From Sulfurimonas sp. (lineage in GTDB: Bacteria; Campylobacterota; Campylobacteria; Campylobacterales; Sulfurimonadaceae), in contig JAGHAW010000135.1 in assembly GCA_021161305.1 (NCBI GenBank), forward strand, positions 1-5,753: a stretch of DNA of 5,753 nt. Reading direction: 5' to 3'. The position numbers were made by a program, and so were the translations under genes. How positions within the stretch are numbered: the stretch's first letter is position 1; the number at the start of each line of letters is the position of its first letter. The notes under the pieces were generated by a model that made no database searches, was not told the DNA's origin, and was given only the letters and a program-made list of their open reading frames with translations. Of the stretch, positions 5,297-5,753 are shown one piece after another.

Positions 5297-5753
5297 CTAC
5301 CTACCTTCAAACAATCTACGAAGCTCTACACTAGCACTGCTTGTAGTATAAATCTTTGTAAATCTAACTTGATGTTTTCTAAAAGTATCATAGAGTTTAT
5401 GGTCATGCATACGGACTTTCTTTTCGTAAGATTCTACTGATGAGGAGTTAAAATCACCCTCTAAAACCGCTCCACTCTCAGAATCAACCAGAGATGAAAA
5501 ACCCATTTGTGGCGGTTTTTCTTCAAGAATATCCCTAACTATAACAGCTACCACTTCATGCTTCTTTGCCAATAATCTAAAATCTGGAATCTCAAAAAAA
5601 TCACCAACTACTATAATAAGCGATCTTCTTTTAACTCTTTTATATAAAGTATCTGCTAAAACTTTAAAATCCACCTGCTCATTTAGTGCATAAAAGTTTA
5701 AAATCTCATCTACACTCTTTTGAACCTGATTTATTTTTTTACTGGGTTTTAAA
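5297..5753 (-). CDS. DUF58-domain protein, C-terminal part (cut by window edge)
   Basis: The reading frame stays open to the window edge, giving 151 visible residues of a protein whose family is normally about 290-300 long, so roughly the N-terminal half is missing. A GTG codon at 5674 lies inside the domain and is not the real start. The visible part matches the second half of DUF58: the RRSLIIVVGDFFE block (hydrophobic strand plus acidic residues), HEVVAVIVRDILEEKPPQMG, then a DSESGAV turn and a C-terminal helical region ending VELRRLF. DUF58 proteins have a VWA-like fold and are the usual direct neighbour of moxR in Bat operons. The protein is probably cytosolic and may link MoxR to the membrane components; this is inference. 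No sign of damage is seen. Confidence 0.88.
   Translation of the reverse strand, partial: LKPSKKINQVQKSVDEILNFYALNEQVDFKVLADTLYKRVKRRSLIIVVGDFFEIPDFRLLAKKHEVVAVIVRDILEEKPPQMGFSSLVDSESGAVLEGDFNSSSVESYEKKVRMHDHKLYDTFRKHQVRFTKIYTTSSASVELRRLFEGR
5300..5307 (-). promoter_or_regulatory. Ribosome binding site of the 130-residue membrane protein gene
   Basis: AAGGTAGG on the minus strand ends 5 bases before the ATG at 5294. It overlaps the last codons of the DUF58 gene, whose TAG stop (5299-5297) is 2 bases from this ATG. The arrangement fixes the start and supports coupled translation. Confidence 0.65.

Noticed and set aside
674..5753. The whole operon as an undescribed defence or secretion system
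   Set aside because: Gene content and order fit the known MoxR-associated Bat operon class (DUF58, small membrane protein, VWA, VWA-TPR, BatD). No nuclease, toxin or phage-related gene is present beyond the transposase.

Overview
The window is AT-rich DNA that reads like a member of the Campylobacterota (Epsilonproteobacteria), most like free-living Sulfurimonas-type bacteria. This assignment rests on base composition, the Lys/Ile/Phe-rich protein style and the tightly overlapped gene layout. No rRNA or other marker gene is present, so it is an inference. All supported genes lie on the minus strand, so the window is best read from right to left.

From 5753 down to 674 runs one tightly packed operon of the 'Bat' (Bacteroides aerotolerance) class, the set that normally accompanies a MoxR-type AAA+ ATPase. 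In transcription order it holds: the C-terminal part of a DUF58 protein (cut by the window edge); a 130-residue single-pass membrane protein of unknown function; BatA (von Willebrand factor A domain, 3 membrane segments); a BatB-BatC fusion (VWA domain, then TPR repeats and a very charged Lys/Asp tail); and BatD (signal peptide, large periplasmic part, one membrane anchor, cytosolic tail). Gene junctions are 2 nt apart or overlap by 1, 8 and 17 nt, so the proteins are probably made together by coupled translation. The moxR gene expected at the head of such operons would lie beyond the right edge and is not seen.

Membrane topology inferred from the positive-inside rule puts both VWA domains, the TPR region and the BatD body in the periplasm, with DUF58 and the BatD tail in the cytosol. 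This suggests a membrane-spanning assembly that couples a cytosolic MoxR/DUF58 module to periplasmic VWA/TPR/BatD modules. The biochemical function of Bat systems is not settled, so none is claimed here.

Immediately after the batD stop codon lies an IS200/IS605-type element (about 103-657) that carries only the Y1 HUH transposase gene tnpA. Subterminal hairpins lie at both ends, a further inverted repeat covers the tnpA start codon, and no tnpB is present. The batD/IS junction holds a perfect 16-bp tandem duplication, and a 14-bp sequence from the 3' end of batD recurs on the far side of the IS. A hairpin at 11-28, beyond the IS, may be the original operon terminator now separated from batD. 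I found no undescribed defence or other novel system. The most unusual parts are the IS boundaries, the BatB-BatC fusion with its retained internal signal-like segment, and the unknown 130-residue protein.
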